Positions 26,906 through 37,207 are shown, counted from the stretch's first letter. The stretch is DNA of 64,000 nucleotides from Candidatus Defluviibacterium haderslevense (GCA_016712225.1 JADJRL010000003.1:951001-1015000), one strand, 5' to 3'. The notes: generated by a model not told the origin, from the sequence alone. Program-made: numbers and translations.

Positions 26906-28162
26906 ATGACCCGAAGATTGATTCATATCTTATTACTTTTCTTATGTATGATTCTGGGATGGGTATTGGGTTACATGAAAATGCCTTACATCGATCGGAA
27001 TGACGCGTTTTGGATTGGTGTTGTCGGGTGCCTTGGACTCATAGGTTTTATGATTTCACTATTTCGAATTTGGAAAATTTATAAGGGCACAAATACTGAT
27101 GAAACAGAACATAGTTCATTGACTGGTTCATTGATCAAAAGTTTGACTAATTCTAATTTTTTAGTTTCTATAATCATAATTGCCTTAATCTGTGCTTGCC
27201 TATTTTCGTATAACCATAATCGACAAATAAATGAAGAATTGAAACAGACTCAAGCTGCCTTGGAAGATTTAAAATCAAACACCAATATAGAACAACAACG
27301 CATCAACATTTCTTTATTATCTGATTTGATCAACGATTTGGATTCAAACCAAAATTACATTCATGATACCCCAACTATGAATCACATGGTAGAACGGATT
27401 GTGTCATTAAGTTCTTCCTTCAAAAAAAATAGAGTATGGGATTTTGCCAATAAAGTAAATGTAAGCTTAAGTGAAGAACGAGGACTTTTATTACTCGCCA
27501 TACTTAAAACAAAAATGGATTCCACCTTTTTCAATAAAATAAAAGCAAACGTAAGTTTTTATGGTGCAGATTTAAGAAATGCGGATTTACATGGTTTAGA
27601 CCTCAGTGGAATTGATTTAAAATACGCCAATTTAGAATATGCTAATCTGCAAGGCGTCAATCTAAATGATGCTAATTTAAATGGAGCTAACTTAATGGGT
27701 GTAAATTTGAATAAGGCCACTTTGGTTGGTACTAATTTGATTTCTGCTACCATGAATTGGGTAAAAGCCAATGAAGTTGATTTCCACAAAGCCAAATTAG
27801 ATAGTGCTCTTTTTTCAAATGCAACTGCAATACATTCGCATTTCACCAATGCATCCATGATTCATACGGTAGCAAGTAATTCACTTTTTAATGAATCGGA
27901 TTTTGACTATTGCGTATTGATGTACACGAATGTCTCGAATGCCAATTTTTCTAAAGCGATAATGACCCATGCGGAATTGTATTTTCTGGATTTGAATAAT
28001 ACCATAATCAAAGATGCCATCATTCGAAAAAACTGGAAAGAACTACTACTGGAAGAAAAAAATACCGGAGTAGAAACTATGCTTGAGGCTTATCAAATTA
28101 TTTGTGACAGTACTTCCATCAAAGATTCTACATTCTATCGAATTATTTCCAAGACTCAATGA
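26906..28162 (+). CDS. Membrane-anchored pentapeptide-repeat protein
   Basis: 418 residues. Three hydrophobic helices in the first about 110 residues (near 5-20, 32-50, 85-103), a coiled-coil-like linker, then from about 215 to 360 a right-handed pentapeptide beta-helix: ADLRNADLHGLDLSGIDLKY and following A(N/D)LxG repeats, becoming irregular toward the C-terminus. The fold is a scaffold; known members bind gyrase or organise membrane complexes, but no specific role can be read here. TACTTTTG at 26839-26846 is a candidate -7 element. Its stop faces that of the minus-strand gene at 28199, 36 bp away. Confidence 0.75.
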   Translation: MTRRLIHILLLFLCMILGWVLGYMKMPYIDRNDAFWIGVVGCLGLIGFMISLFRIWKIYKGTNTDETEHSSLTGSLIKSLTNSNFLVSIIIIALICACLFSYNHNRQINEELKQTQAALEDLKSNTNIEQQRINISLLSDLINDLDSNQNYIHDTPTMNHMVERIVSLSSSFKKNRVWDFANKVNVSLSEERGLLLLAILKTKMDSTFFNKIKANVSFYGADLRNADLHGLDLSGIDLKYANLEYANLQGVNLNDANLNGANLMGVNLNKATLVGTNLISATMNWVKANEVDFHKAKLDSALFSNATAIHSHFTNASMIHTVASNSLFNESDFDYCVLMYTNVSNANFSKAIMTHAELYFLDLNNTIIKDAIIRKNWKELLLEEKNTGVETMLEAYQIICDSTSIKDSTFYRIISKTQ

Positions 28163-28198
28163 AGCAATCATGCTTAGACGGACTGATTGAATATACTA

Positions 28199-29209
28199 TT
28201 ACAAACTTTTCATGAGGGTATTGATTTTATTCGAAAATTTAATGATGATATCATCTGTAGGACGATAGGGATCCATCCCCATTTCAAATGCCCACATGTA
28301 ATAACTTTGAATATCATTTAAATAAGAAGCTAATAATACTTCATTGCATTTTGTAGTCTCGTTCAACTTGTATTTATGTCTTAGTCTAAGTCCAATTTTT
28401 TGACCAATCTCATTATTAATGATGTCTACATAATTATCCTCGGGACTATTTATTGAATCATTAAGTTGCTTCTCCGTAAATCTACCGGAAGTTATTTCAG
28501 GCATATTTTGTCTTTCATGCAAATCGCCAATTAAATCTCCCAAATCTTCTGAAAAAAACGAAGTAATAATCGCCTGTGCAGTAACATGATTAAAGGTATT
28601 GATGTATCCCTTCTCAGAACTATCTCTGACATTCTGAAATGCTAACTCAGGTGTATTAATATGTTGACATGATACTAGCGCTAGGTCATAAAAAGATTTA
28701 TCTCCTGGTCCAAACATCACTGGTTTTCTTCGAGCTAGTATATAGGAAACTTCCAATTCTTTTCTTTGTCGAATAATATATGAATTGGAAAAAGCAAAAC
28801 AGCTTCGTGTAAAATAATCAGCATTTCGAAGTTCCAATATTTTATTTTGACTGATACCGGAAATCATGGTGCGTTGCACGGTTACCGCATTGTTTGGGTA
28901 CTTTAAATGAACAATGGATTGCCGATATGCATTGCTATCGAGCTTCGAATAATCCTGTTCGTATTGAATTGAAACCATTGTTTTCAGATGCGTCAAATTT
29001 TTAAAACGCGACGATAAAATAGCCTTAGTATTTATTCCTAATGAACCATCATTCCAAGTGTCGGTATCATCAAAATGTAAATAGCTTGTAGCACGAGCAT
29101 CAGGAAGAAAATAGGCTACAATTCCAGATTTCGAAAAGAATAGGATACAGCTGGAAATAATGGAAACGCATAAAATAAATACTAGTAATTTATATCTTTT
29201 AGGGTCCAT
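28199..29209 (-). CDS. Membrane-anchored protein of unknown function
   Basis: 336 residues with an N-terminal membrane anchor (LLVFILCVSIISSCILFF). The mature part has NTFNHVTAQAIITSFFSEDL, GDLIGDLHERQN and YVDIINNEIGQKIG, where His, Glu and Asn residues recur at positions seen in small toxin- or transglycosylase-like domains (the pattern HxxxxA ... HE ... NNxxG). I cannot assign a family. It is divergent from the GH28 gene. Confidence 0.5.
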   Translation of the reverse strand: MDPKRYKLLVFILCVSIISSCILFFSKSGIVAYFLPDARATSYLHFDDTDTWNDGSLGINTKAILSSRFKNLTHLKTMVSIQYEQDYSKLDSNAYRQSIVHLKYPNNAVTVQRTMISGISQNKILELRNADYFTRSCFAFSNSYIIRQRKELEVSYILARRKPVMFGPGDKSFYDLALVSCQHINTPELAFQNVRDSSEKGYINTFNHVTAQAIITSFFSEDLGDLIGDLHERQNMPEITSGRFTEKQLNDSINSPEDNYVDIINNEIGQKIGLRLRHKYKLNETTKCNEVLLASYLNDIQSYYMWAFEMGMDPYRPTDDIIIKFSNKINTLMKSL

Positions 29210-29372
29210 TTATATTTTTGATCAGACAAAGTTATTTAAAAAACCATATATGTTGAAATAATTTATCGATAGGTTAATTGTTCCATTACATTCATTTATA
29301 GAAATTGTTGATTGAACAGAAAATAAAAATATATTGTAAATTTCATTTATGTTTGTAGCATCATTTAATTTT

Positions 29373-30878
29373 ATGAAATATTACGCTATATCTTTCATTC
29401 TGATATTCACCATTCCTATTTCATCTTATGCAATGAAATATAATATCACCTCCTTTGGTGCAATAGGTGATGGTGTTACACTGAATACTAAAGCTATTCA
29501 GAATGCAATAGATCAGGCTTATGCCGACGGTGGTGGCGTGGTCGTAATCCCAGCAGGTAAATTTGTTTCAGGTTCCATCATATTAAAAAGTGGAATTTCT
29601 CTTCATCTCGAAAAACGAGCCATATTGTTGGGGAGCATTAATATTTCGGATTATATAAAACTCAACAGATGGAAGGCATTAATCATGGCTGATGGTGTTA
29701 CGAACATTTCTATAACCGGAAAAGGAACTATTGATGGAAGAGGAGACCAGCTGGCCTTACATATTGACAGCCTATTTTATGCCGGAAAAATCGATAGTCA
29801 CAATTATTATTTGGCAGAACGAAGATCTTGGGCTGAATTGAGACCTCAGATCATTGAGTTTAATCGTTGCAGTCATATTAAGGTATTGGATGTGCTGATA
29901 AAAAATGCAGCATGCTGGGTTCAAACTTATGAGAAATGCAATAACATTATCATTGATAATATTCGTGTCGAAAGCGATGCTTATTGGAATAATGATGGGA
30001 TTGATATCGTGGATTGTCAACATGTTCGGATCACCAATTGCAAGATCAACTCCTCTGATGATGGTATATGTATTAAATCTGAAGATTTTAGTTTGTCCCA
30101 AATTTGTGATAACATTTATATTGCTGATTGCACCATTCGTTCGAGTTCGTGCGCTGTAAAATTTGGAACCTCTTTAGTAAGTGGCGCCCGAAACGTAGTG
30201 ATCAAAAATATTAAAGTTTATGATACGTATAGATCAGCCATTGCTATCGAATGTACTCAGGGAGGATTTATAGAAAATGTACTCGTCGAAAATATAGTAG
30301 CCAAAAACACCGGAAATGCCATTTTTATACGTATTGGAAAAATACGTGGTGCCCCGACTGCAGGTCCTTTGCGAAATGTCATCATTAGAAATATAAAGGT
30401 TACTGTACCGTTTAACAAACCGGATATGGCATACAACATCAGAGGTCCGGAATTACCCTATTTTCATAATGTATTCCCTTCATCCATTACCGGGAATCCA
30501 GGTGTTTATGTAGAAAACGTGATTTTAGAAAATATTAAAATCATCTATCCGGGCAGAGGACTAAAAGCATATGCCAACATACCCTTATATCGCATAAAAG
30601 ACGTTCCTGAACTTGAAACGAGCTATCCTGAGTTTTCAATGTTTGGCGAATTACCGGCATGGGGATTCTATGTAAGACATGTTAAAGGATTAACATTTAA
30701 AAACATAAACCTGAGTATCAAAGATCCCGATTATCGTCCAGCCATGGTGTTTGATGATACACATCAATTGAGAATAGAATCCCTAAAGGTTATTGGTGAT
30801 AATAAACCAAATCCTATATTCTATAAGGATACCAGTAAAGTGGAATGCATTAATTTGAAAGTTCAATTGAAAAAATAA
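29373..30878 (+). CDS. GH28 polygalacturonase-like glycoside hydrolase
   Basis: 501 residues from ATG 29373, chosen because a signal peptide (MKYYAISFILIFTIPISSYA) starts there; 29349 is an in-frame alternative. N-terminal pectate-lyase-like YNITSFGAIGDGVTLNTKAI, then parallel beta-helix turns. Catalytic region: WNNDGIDIVDC and SSDDGICIKS correspond to the GH28 NxD and DD motifs, and FIRIGKIRG to the RIK motif. It cleaves or trims galacturonan/rhamnogalacturonan backbones. Together with the GH106-like gene it suggests a small plant-polysaccharide utilisation function without SusC/D genes in view. Confidence 0.8.
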   Translation: MKYYAISFILIFTIPISSYAMKYNITSFGAIGDGVTLNTKAIQNAIDQAYADGGGVVVIPAGKFVSGSIILKSGISLHLEKRAILLGSINISDYIKLNRWKALIMADGVTNISITGKGTIDGRGDQLALHIDSLFYAGKIDSHNYYLAERRSWAELRPQIIEFNRCSHIKVLDVLIKNAACWVQTYEKCNNIIIDNIRVESDAYWNNDGIDIVDCQHVRITNCKINSSDDGICIKSEDFSLSQICDNIYIADCTIRSSSCAVKFGTSLVSGARNVVIKNIKVYDTYRSAIAIECTQGGFIENVLVENIVAKNTGNAIFIRIGKIRGAPTAGPLRNVIIRNIKVTVPFNKPDMAYNIRGPELPYFHNVFPSSITGNPGVYVENVILENIKIIYPGRGLKAYANIPLYRIKDVPELETSYPEFSMFGELPAWGFYVRHVKGLTFKNINLSIKDPDYRPAMVFDDTHQLRIESLKVIGDNKPNPIFYKDTSKVECINLKVQLKK

Positions 30879-30990
30879 TAGAATTGAAAAATCTTCAAAT
30901 CTTAGTTTAATACAATTATTATTACAGACAAAGAAATAAACAAAAATCCAAACTTAATTTATAAGCTATTAAACTTACTTGTACAAAAAC

Positions 30991-31025
30991 AAAAATCCCC
31001 TTACTCGTTAAAATAAGGGGAAAGA
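30991..31025. terminator. Bidirectional terminator hairpin
   Basis: TCCCCTTA (30996-31003) pairs with TAAGGGGA (31014-31021); A-rich on the left side, giving a U-tract for the minus-strand gene at 31049. It lies between the convergent genes 29373 and 31049. A similar hairpin stands at 32696. Confidence 0.7.
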
Positions 31026-31048
31026 TGGTTTTTAGGATCGTTATACTA

Positions 31049-32479
31049 TCACAATTTTATAAATGATCTTTGATAAGTATGCTTTTGGCTATCTTGAAGT
31101 AGTAAAGTATACATACCTGCAGGTATTTTCGATACAGAAATAATCTCACCATTTACATATGTTCCACTTGCAATTTTAAGACCTTCTATGGAAATTATTG
31201 TATAATATCCATTCTCGATTTCGGATTCACAAATAAGCTCCTCAATTATTGGATTAGGATAAATTTTTAATGTATTCTTTTTGATATCTGACAAACGATT
31301 AACTTCATGTTGCGAATAATGAAAACTAATTAGATTTCGAGATCCCCATTCTCCAGTTGCTTTTTTTTGTTCATAATAGGCTACAGCTAGTGGTCTCCCA
31401 TTAGAAAAAGCGTCGAATTGAAATAATAAATAGAAAATATCCAATACAGGTAGAATTAATTGACTGCCTTTAACTGATTCATCAAAATTGTTGAGAAATA
31501 AATTAATATTGACCCAAGCTTGTTTTGTTTTGCTCCAGGAATAAATTAAAATTTTGGTTGGATTTTTAGCTTGTGAATAACTGACTTCAAAGAGTTCTAC
31601 ATTCAACCAAGTAGAATTTTGTCGGTCCCAATCGAGTTCTAATTGGCTAGTTTTTAAGCCAAAAGCATCATAGGTAGTTTGAATCCGACTATCGTTAATG
31701 AAAGTTGATGCATTAAAATCCCATGAATACCTAGTTTGTTCAATTAATTTGTTACTTAAGTTGTAAATAAAAATGGTTTTATCATCTTCATTCCAGGTTT
31801 CTAAACTAGCATCCCAATCAAAGTTAAGGTCTTCAATTAAATTTCCTGAACCATCATATTGATATACGTTTTTACTATAATTAACCCAGCTCATTCCATC
31901 ATGGTCTGATACAACAGCAACTGCTACCTTGTCATTAATTATGGTATATTCACTTTTTTCATCCAAGCTCCAGATTCCTGAATCAAATATATAGCTCGAA
32001 TCTTTAACTAATATACCTTTAGAGTTATATTCATTCAATACTTTTGAGTTTATGTCGAATGAATTGGTTTGACTATTCCAATCTCCACTTTGAGTTTCTA
32101 TGATCTGGTTTTTTGTATTGTAATAGAAAACAGCGTGAATAAATCCCATCCATTTTTTGTTGAGATTATCCCACAAATAAAAGTTTAAGACAGTGTTTCG
32201 CTGCTTTGCATCATAAAAATAGATACTTCTAAACGTGTTTTGAGCTGCAGTAGAATCAAAAAACACAAAACTATCGAGCCTCATTTTTAATTCCGCAGCC
32301 CTCAAATAATGTGTGAATTGATTCAATTGAGCCATTTTCTCGTAGGGCTTAACTCCCTTTAAGTGAATTCGATCTAATAATTTTTTCTTTAGCTCATTGT
32401 TATTCGACAAAAAAATCTGAGCACTTGCGTTTCCAAAAACAATTAAGGTCAGGACTAAAATTTTTAAAGTTAGCTTCAT
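31049..32479 (-). CDS. T9SS-secreted protein with repeated YD-like strands
   Basis: 476 residues: signal peptide (MKLTLKILVLTLIVFGNASA), then imperfect repeats of about 35 residues with Trp-rich turns (WNSQTNSFDINSKVLNEYNS, DWDASLETWNEDDKTIFIYN, SWDFNASTFINDSRIQTTYD). Such repeats occur in many Bacteroidota surface proteins of unknown function. The C-terminus NTLKIYPNPIIEELI ... IPAGMYTLLLQ is a T9SS type A sorting domain, so the protein is secreted across the outer membrane. It is flanked on both sides by the 17-bp sequence AAAAATCCCCTTACTCG (30991 and 32695). Confidence 0.75.
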   Translation of the reverse strand: MKLTLKILVLTLIVFGNASAQIFLSNNNELKKKLLDRIHLKGVKPYEKMAQLNQFTHYLRAAELKMRLDSFVFFDSTAAQNTFRSIYFYDAKQRNTVLNFYLWDNLNKKWMGFIHAVFYYNTKNQIIETQSGDWNSQTNSFDINSKVLNEYNSKGILVKDSSYIFDSGIWSLDEKSEYTIINDKVAVAVVSDHDGMSWVNYSKNVYQYDGSGNLIEDLNFDWDASLETWNEDDKTIFIYNLSNKLIEQTRYSWDFNASTFINDSRIQTTYDAFGLKTSQLELDWDRQNSTWLNVELFEVSYSQAKNPTKILIYSWSKTKQAWVNINLFLNNFDESVKGSQLILPVLDIFYLLFQFDAFSNGRPLAVAYYEQKKATGEWGSRNLISFHYSQHEVNRLSDIKKNTLKIYPNPIIEELICESEIENGYYTIISIEGLKIASGTYVNGEIISVSKIPAGMYTLLLQDSQKHTYQRSFIKL

Positions 32480-33723
32480 GATTGTAATTTTAATTGATCA
32501 TTAATACTATAAGTATACTTTCATTAAATGTATTAATCTATGATACTAGTCAACTAGAAGCGTGATATTTATCAGGCAAAAATTCGTTTATAATGGAATT
32601 AATTCCATAGAGAACTCAAATCGATAATTTAATAGAATGGCATCCCATTTATTTACTTATTCCTTCATTGGGCAAGTAAGAATAGGATTAAATTAAAAAT
32701 CCCCTTACTCGCAAGAATAAGAGGATTTAGAAAGTTGAGGTCGAGAGCGGACTTGATTATATATTTGTAAATCAATTATTTATAAATTATTACTTGATTA
32801 GGTGTATATATAGGTGTACAAATATTTTATTTAAACAATAGAGAATATATTAATCAAAAACTTTTAATTGGCCCAGATGGAATTTTTTTTTATAATAATT
32901 GAAGTCAGACTAAGATGATAATTGGATCAAGACATTTAAGATAACATTGTCTTAATAATATATTTTAGACCGATACTAACGTCTCAACTTGTATATATTT
33001 AATATAATTCATGCTAAAATAGAGAATCATATTTATAAGGAGGTTTGTGTTAAATTACGCTTTAGGAATTATTGTACTGACTTATACTAATAATAACAGC
33101 CAAGACTATTGTATCCTATGAAATTCACTTTCAAGAAAAATGATCTTCGTGATGTGAATGGCTATAGTGCATATTTAGATGAACATCGGTAAGGCATGCA
33201 TACATAATATATCACTACCCGCCACCCCTTACTCTAAAATGATATGGCATCCCACCTTTATTAAGTCCTAGAATTATTGACTAAATAGATGTTATTGCGA
33301 TACTCAAGTTTAGATTTGATTTTGAAATTCAATAACATACATATTATCAAAATGGAAATTAAACGGTCCAATCTTGATAAAAAAAGAATAAATCTGAAAA
33401 TATTAATATAACTGGATTTCAAAATAAGTAGGAGATAGAACATATTATTAGTGGAATTTAATTACTAAGTATTGGTTATTAATTAAAACTACATATATTT
33501 ACAAACCAAAATGTTGGTAAATTCTATTGTATGAAATTAAGATTTTGGTTGTATAGATGTAGTCTTTATAGGAGGAAGACTTAATATTGCCTAAGTTAAA
33601 TTGAAGATAAAGTTCCTTTTACCGTATTCAAATGGAATAAATAACGAATTGTTAACCCAGTGGTAAGCAATTATTTATTGGAAGTAAACGCAACTTTTAT
33701 GTAAAACATGTGTATATCGAAAT
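32480..33723. other. Long AT-rich intergenic region
   Basis: No convincing gene. It holds the hairpin with TCCCCTTA (32699), whose partner TAAGAGGA pairs with one mismatch, and short open frames only (for example a 24-codon one starting MKFTFKKNDLRDVNGYS near 33119). The right end leads into the first cassette boundary GTTATGTGC at 33724. Confidence 0.5.
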
Positions 33724-33753
33724 GTTATGTGCGAAACTCAATTAAAAAAAAGT

Positions 33754-34734
33754 ATGTATCAGAATTTCGTAAAATCAATTAAAAGGTTATTAAAATATTT
33801 TAAAAATATATTTTCTATTAATGTGGATACTTTTGTAGCAACTAAATATTTGCCAAATAGTGAAATAGTAAAAAATTTTAAAATTGAAAATAGTTCTTTC
33901 TTCCCAATTCATAATTTGACAAAAAAAATGAATTACAAAGAGTATCTAATTGTTAAAAGAGATGGAACAATATTGAGAAGAATATTTTTGAATGTTTTCG
34001 ACCCAAGACTTCGAGAACAACTAATTTTTATTCATTACATAACTAGACGAACGAAATTCTTTGCAGATTCTCCAATCGGTTTTAATATAATATCAAGAGA
34101 CGACCCCTGGGATTATAAAATCGAATTAAGTACAAATGAAAATTTAAACATTGAAATAACTTCAATTTCCGATAATCATTGGAATTTTGAAATGCTTAAA
34201 AGCGAGGAGAGGTTGGGTTTACAAAGTAACAAAAATGAAATTCCTTTTCATGAGCTGAAGAAACTAAACAAATTATTTCCTGATCAAAATGTAGATTCTT
34301 TGATCAAAGATTATGAGAAACAAAATATTGCGAAAACCGCTATAGTTCCTAATCCATTTTACGAAAAAAGTACTTTAACATTGGGGAGAATTGATTATCC
34401 TAAAAATAAACTAAGTATAATCATAGACAACGTGATAATAGAAAAGGAAAAAAAGAAACATTCAGACAAAATAAATTCAGTTCTCATAATTGACAATAGA
34501 ACATTTACAATGGAAATAGATGACTTTAGAAATGCTTTCGAGGAATTAGGTAATCGATTCCAAGAGTCACCCTTCAAGGAAATATGGTTGTATACAGGTT
34601 ATTACTCCGCAAATGATGGCAATGAAGCCGAGTACAATTTCATACCGCTGAAAATATCGAAAGTACAAGAAAAGAAACTTTTAAAAATGGTGAATGAGAT
34701 AGGTAACAAAAAAAATGGAATTATTTATACTTGA
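33754..34734 (+). CDS. Cassette-borne protein of unknown function
   Basis: 326 residues from ATG 33754. The frame also contains an ATG at 33727, but that lies inside the cassette boundary GTTATGTGC (33724), and 33754 is preceded by an A-rich stretch. The protein is basic at the N-terminus (MYQNFVKSIKRLLKYFKNIF), then mixed alpha/beta; residues about 100-145 (PWDYKIELSTNENLNIEITS) have the strand pattern of PD-(D/E)XK nucleases but lack a clear ExK. Another segment, AIVPNPFYEKSTLTLG, is conserved-looking. I do not recognise the family. Its stop is followed at once by the attC-like half-site AACATAGC. Confidence 0.55.
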   Translation: MYQNFVKSIKRLLKYFKNIFSINVDTFVATKYLPNSEIVKNFKIENSSFFPIHNLTKKMNYKEYLIVKRDGTILRRIFLNVFDPRLREQLIFIHYITRRTKFFADSPIGFNIISRDDPWDYKIELSTNENLNIEITSISDNHWNFEMLKSEERLGLQSNKNEIPFHELKKLNKLFPDQNVDSLIKDYEKQNIAKTAIVPNPFYEKSTLTLGRIDYPKNKLSIIIDNVIIEKEKKKHSDKINSVLIIDNRTFTMEIDDFRNAFEELGNRFQESPFKEIWLYTGYYSANDGNEAEYNFIPLKISKVQEKKLLKMVNEIGNKKNGIIYT

Positions 34735-34813
34735 AACATAGCAAATACTAAGCGATGACAATGTCAACTAGACTATCCACGCTGCAGCCATCAATCGCAT
34801 CATCCTTATGAAC
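34734..34813 (+). repeat. attC-like site after the 33754 gene
   Basis: 80 bp. The left end GAAACATAGC resembles the reverse complement of GTTATGTGC at 33724 (ACATAGC against ACATAAC). Internal arms share GCGAT. The right end is CTTATGAACG (34805-34814). Confidence 0.45.
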
Positions 34814-34830
34814 GATACTAAATATAAAAT

Positions 34831-35757
34831 ATGAATAACCAATCTTTCGACATACCTTTTATCATTGATAAAATTATTCTAATTGAATCATTAAATGGTA
34901 TTCATAAAAGTACAGCTGAAGATCTTTATAAAAACATTTTACTATCCCAATTTGATGATATAAACCCAATATATGAATCCATTGAATCAAAAGATGATTT
35001 AATTAACCTGTTAATAAAAATTGATTCATGCATCACTCAGAATAAATTCCATCCATTGATTCATATTGAGGCACATGGACTTGATTCGGAATTAGGCCTA
35101 AGCCTTAATAGTAGTGAATCAATCACATGGGAAGAATTAAAACCATATTTAAGAAGAATAAATATTTCTTGTTGTAACAATCTAGTTTTGTGCATTTCGG
35201 CATGTAATTCAATAAACATAGTTAAAGAATTGGTTACCGCATTTTATGATAATGACAGATATGAATCGCCATTTTTTGGATTTGTCAGTCCGATCGGAAG
35301 GGTAACTTGGGAAGAACTATATATGCAATATTCTGTTTTTTATAAGAGTTTATCTAAAGAAAAGAACTTCAACATGGCTGTTACAGAAATGAATAAAGGA
35401 TTTACTAGTAAATTTAGTTATTATTCATGTTATCAAGCCTTTCTTATAATTATTAAGAAATTTGCAAATACTTTCATAAAGGACAGAGTCCTAAACATAC
35501 AAAAGGATTTCTCTGTATTAGATGAGTGTTGCGAAATGTACAATTACACTTATAATCAACAATGCGATCATAATGCTATATTTCAAATATTTACAGATGA
35601 ACAATTCTATATAGATTATCTGAATAAGCGTATGGCAGATTACTTAATATTTAAAAATTGTTATGAGGATCATCATCGATTTCCTAAAATAAAAAGTTTA
35701 GAGAATTTTGAAAAATCTGTGCCATCAAAAATGCTTATCGAAAAGCACCGCATATAA
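34831..35757 (+). CDS. CHAT/caspase-like protein, cassette-borne
   Basis: 308 residues, no signal peptide. The order of motifs PLIHIEAHG (His82) and LVLCISACNS (Cys125), each at the end of a hydrophobic strand, fits the His-Cys dyad of CHAT (caspase-like) proteases. After the dyad FFGFVSPIGRVTWEELYMQY fits a substrate-pocket strand. The C-terminal 110 residues are helical and may bind a partner. CHAT proteases act in bacterial defence (for example gasdermin and Craspase-type systems), but no gasdermin or CRISPR gene is next to it. The unit lies between two attC-like sites, so it could be a stand-alone defence cassette. Second CHAT-like gene at 49503. Confidence 0.6.
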   Translation: MNNQSFDIPFIIDKIILIESLNGIHKSTAEDLYKNILLSQFDDINPIYESIESKDDLINLLIKIDSCITQNKFHPLIHIEAHGLDSELGLSLNSSESITWEELKPYLRRINISCCNNLVLCISACNSINIVKELVTAFYDNDRYESPFFGFVSPIGRVTWEELYMQYSVFYKSLSKEKNFNMAVTEMNKGFTSKFSYYSCYQAFLIIIKKFANTFIKDRVLNIQKDFSVLDECCEMYNYTYNQQCDHNAIFQIFTDEQFYIDYLNKRMADYLIFKNCYEDHHRFPKIKSLENFEKSVPSKMLIEKHRI

Positions 35758-35890
35758 CATGGCATAGACACTACACCGCCAAGCATCAAAAATCATTCAC
35801 TTTTAATTTTTTCCGTTAATGATAAATTATTTTTTTATTTTTGGCTGCAAATGGTTTGGCGGTGCAGCGGCAATGCCAAGTCCGTTATAG
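35751..35890 (+). repeat. attC-like site after the first CHAT-like gene
   Basis: 140 bp two-armed palindrome. CATATAAC (35751) at the left, GTTATAGCC (35884) at the right. Inner arms CACCGCCAA (35774-35782) and TTGGCGGTG (35856-35864) are perfect complements, and TGGCAT/ATGCCA lie between inner and outer boxes. TATTTTTG (35836-35843) is a promoter-like -7 element just before the right arm. Confidence 0.65.
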
Positions 35891-35947
35891 CCAATGGTAG
35901 GAAGACCGTACAACTTGACAAAGACTATATAAAATGGTGGAAGGGAA

Positions 35948-37207
35948 ATGATTTTGAAAAATATTTTCATGATAAAAAGATACAAACCAGTTAAAGAAGA
36001 ACAACAGGTTGAAGTAAATCGTCTACAAGAATTAAAACAGTTGAAGAATTTAGCGAATACTTATTTGGACTTTTATTTGGAACGACAAAAATTTCCAGAG
36101 AAGAAATGGGAAAAAGATTTATCAAATAGAAATATTGCATTACTAAAAGCGACAATCAACAAATTAAACAAACTCCAACACGATGATAAGATTGCAGAAT
36201 ATTTGGAAGCTATAAGACCAACACCTCCTTTAAGTCCCAATGCAACCGAAGAAGAATACAAGGAAGCATTTGAAAAACATTCAAGGAATATTGCAATTAC
36301 TTTCGGGCAGGGCACAAATCTATTCATATTGATGGAAATTAATAGATGCAGCCCCCGGCTCAGTTACTTTAATGATTTGACTTGGTTTAAGCATGGTAAC
36401 ATTCGTGAACATCTTGATTACGGAATAGGGAAAGTAGATGAAACAGTTTTTGAAAAGTATTTGCCTTATCAAGTAAATAGCATTATTGAAACTAAAAAAT
36501 CTTTTTTCACCAAATCTTGTTTCAAAGATGACTTAATTCTTTTGGACGCAGTGCTTCCACTGATTGAGGAAGAAAAATTTATTCCTTCCAATATTTTAAT
36601 CATAGTATTGATTGAAGGACTTGTCAGAAAATTTGCATTACTTGTTTATAAAAAGCAAAATCCTGAAATTTCTGATTCCGATTCAGAAGCATTTGCTTAC
36701 ATCAAAAATCGTTCTCTTGAAGGGCTGATTAAAAATCGTGAGTGGAAAAAAGATATTCCTTTTTCTTACTCGAAGTTTGTAACTGAATATGCTCATACTG
36801 ATAGCCCAACTTTAACTAATTTTGAAGAAAAATTTAAGAATCACAAATTGGCGAATGAAAGAATTGAGAAAAAACTATCCGAGTTTCATGTAATACTTTC
36901 TCAACATATTGATAACCCTACTCTATCAGAGGAAGAATTCAAAGCAGTCGGACTAAAACATCTTGACGGGTTAAAAGTTGAATCAAACTACTTAATGAAT
37001 GAAGATGATAAAACGGTTCTGATTGGTATTGATGTTTACTTGGATTTTCTTGCAAAGAAATTTAAAGAGGACAGGAACAGTATCATTCACGGAAAATATT
37101 CTTTCTTCAAAGAGAAATGGAAAACTTTGGTTTATTTGACAGCCTTACAAACTCTAATTGAAAAAATAAATTGGTATGAAAAGAATGTTTCATCATCCAA
37201 CGCTTAA
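35948..37207 (+). CDS. HEPN-like protein with RNxxxH motif, cassette-borne
   Basis: 419 residues, soluble and mostly helical. Near the C-terminus RNSIIHGKYSFFKEKWKTLV has RNxxxH, the catalytic motif of HEPN ribonucleases, followed by a helix (LTALQTLIEKINWYEK) as in Abi-type HEPN domains. The N-terminal and middle parts (EVNRLQELKQLKNLANTYLD; EEKFIPSNILIIVLIEGLV) are not recognised. It may cut RNA as an abortive-infection effector. The unit is bounded by GTTATAGCCAATGG (35884) and CCACTGGCTATAAC (37296), complementary in 13 of 14 positions, the strongest long cassette signature here. ATG 35969 is an alternative start. Confidence 0.55.
   Translation: MILKNIFMIKRYKPVKEEQQVEVNRLQELKQLKNLANTYLDFYLERQKFPEKKWEKDLSNRNIALLKATINKLNKLQHDDKIAEYLEAIRPTPPLSPNATEEEYKEAFEKHSRNIAITFGQGTNLFILMEINRCSPRLSYFNDLTWFKHGNIREHLDYGIGKVDETVFEKYLPYQVNSIIETKKSFFTKSCFKDDLILLDAVLPLIEEEKFIPSNILIIVLIEGLVRKFALLVYKKQNPEISDSDSEAFAYIKNRSLEGLIKNREWKKDIPFSYSKFVTEYAHTDSPTLTNFEEKFKNHKLANERIEKKLSEFHVILSQHIDNPTLSEEEFKAVGLKHLDGLKVESNYLMNEDDKTVLIGIDVYLDFLAKKFKEDRNSIIHGKYSFFKEKWKTLVYLTALQTLIEKINWYEKNVSSSNA

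Noticed and set aside
27559..27858. Minus-strand frame rich in Leu/Ser/Lys
   Set aside because: A mirror of the pentapeptide repeats on the plus strand, whose regular codons produce antisense openness.
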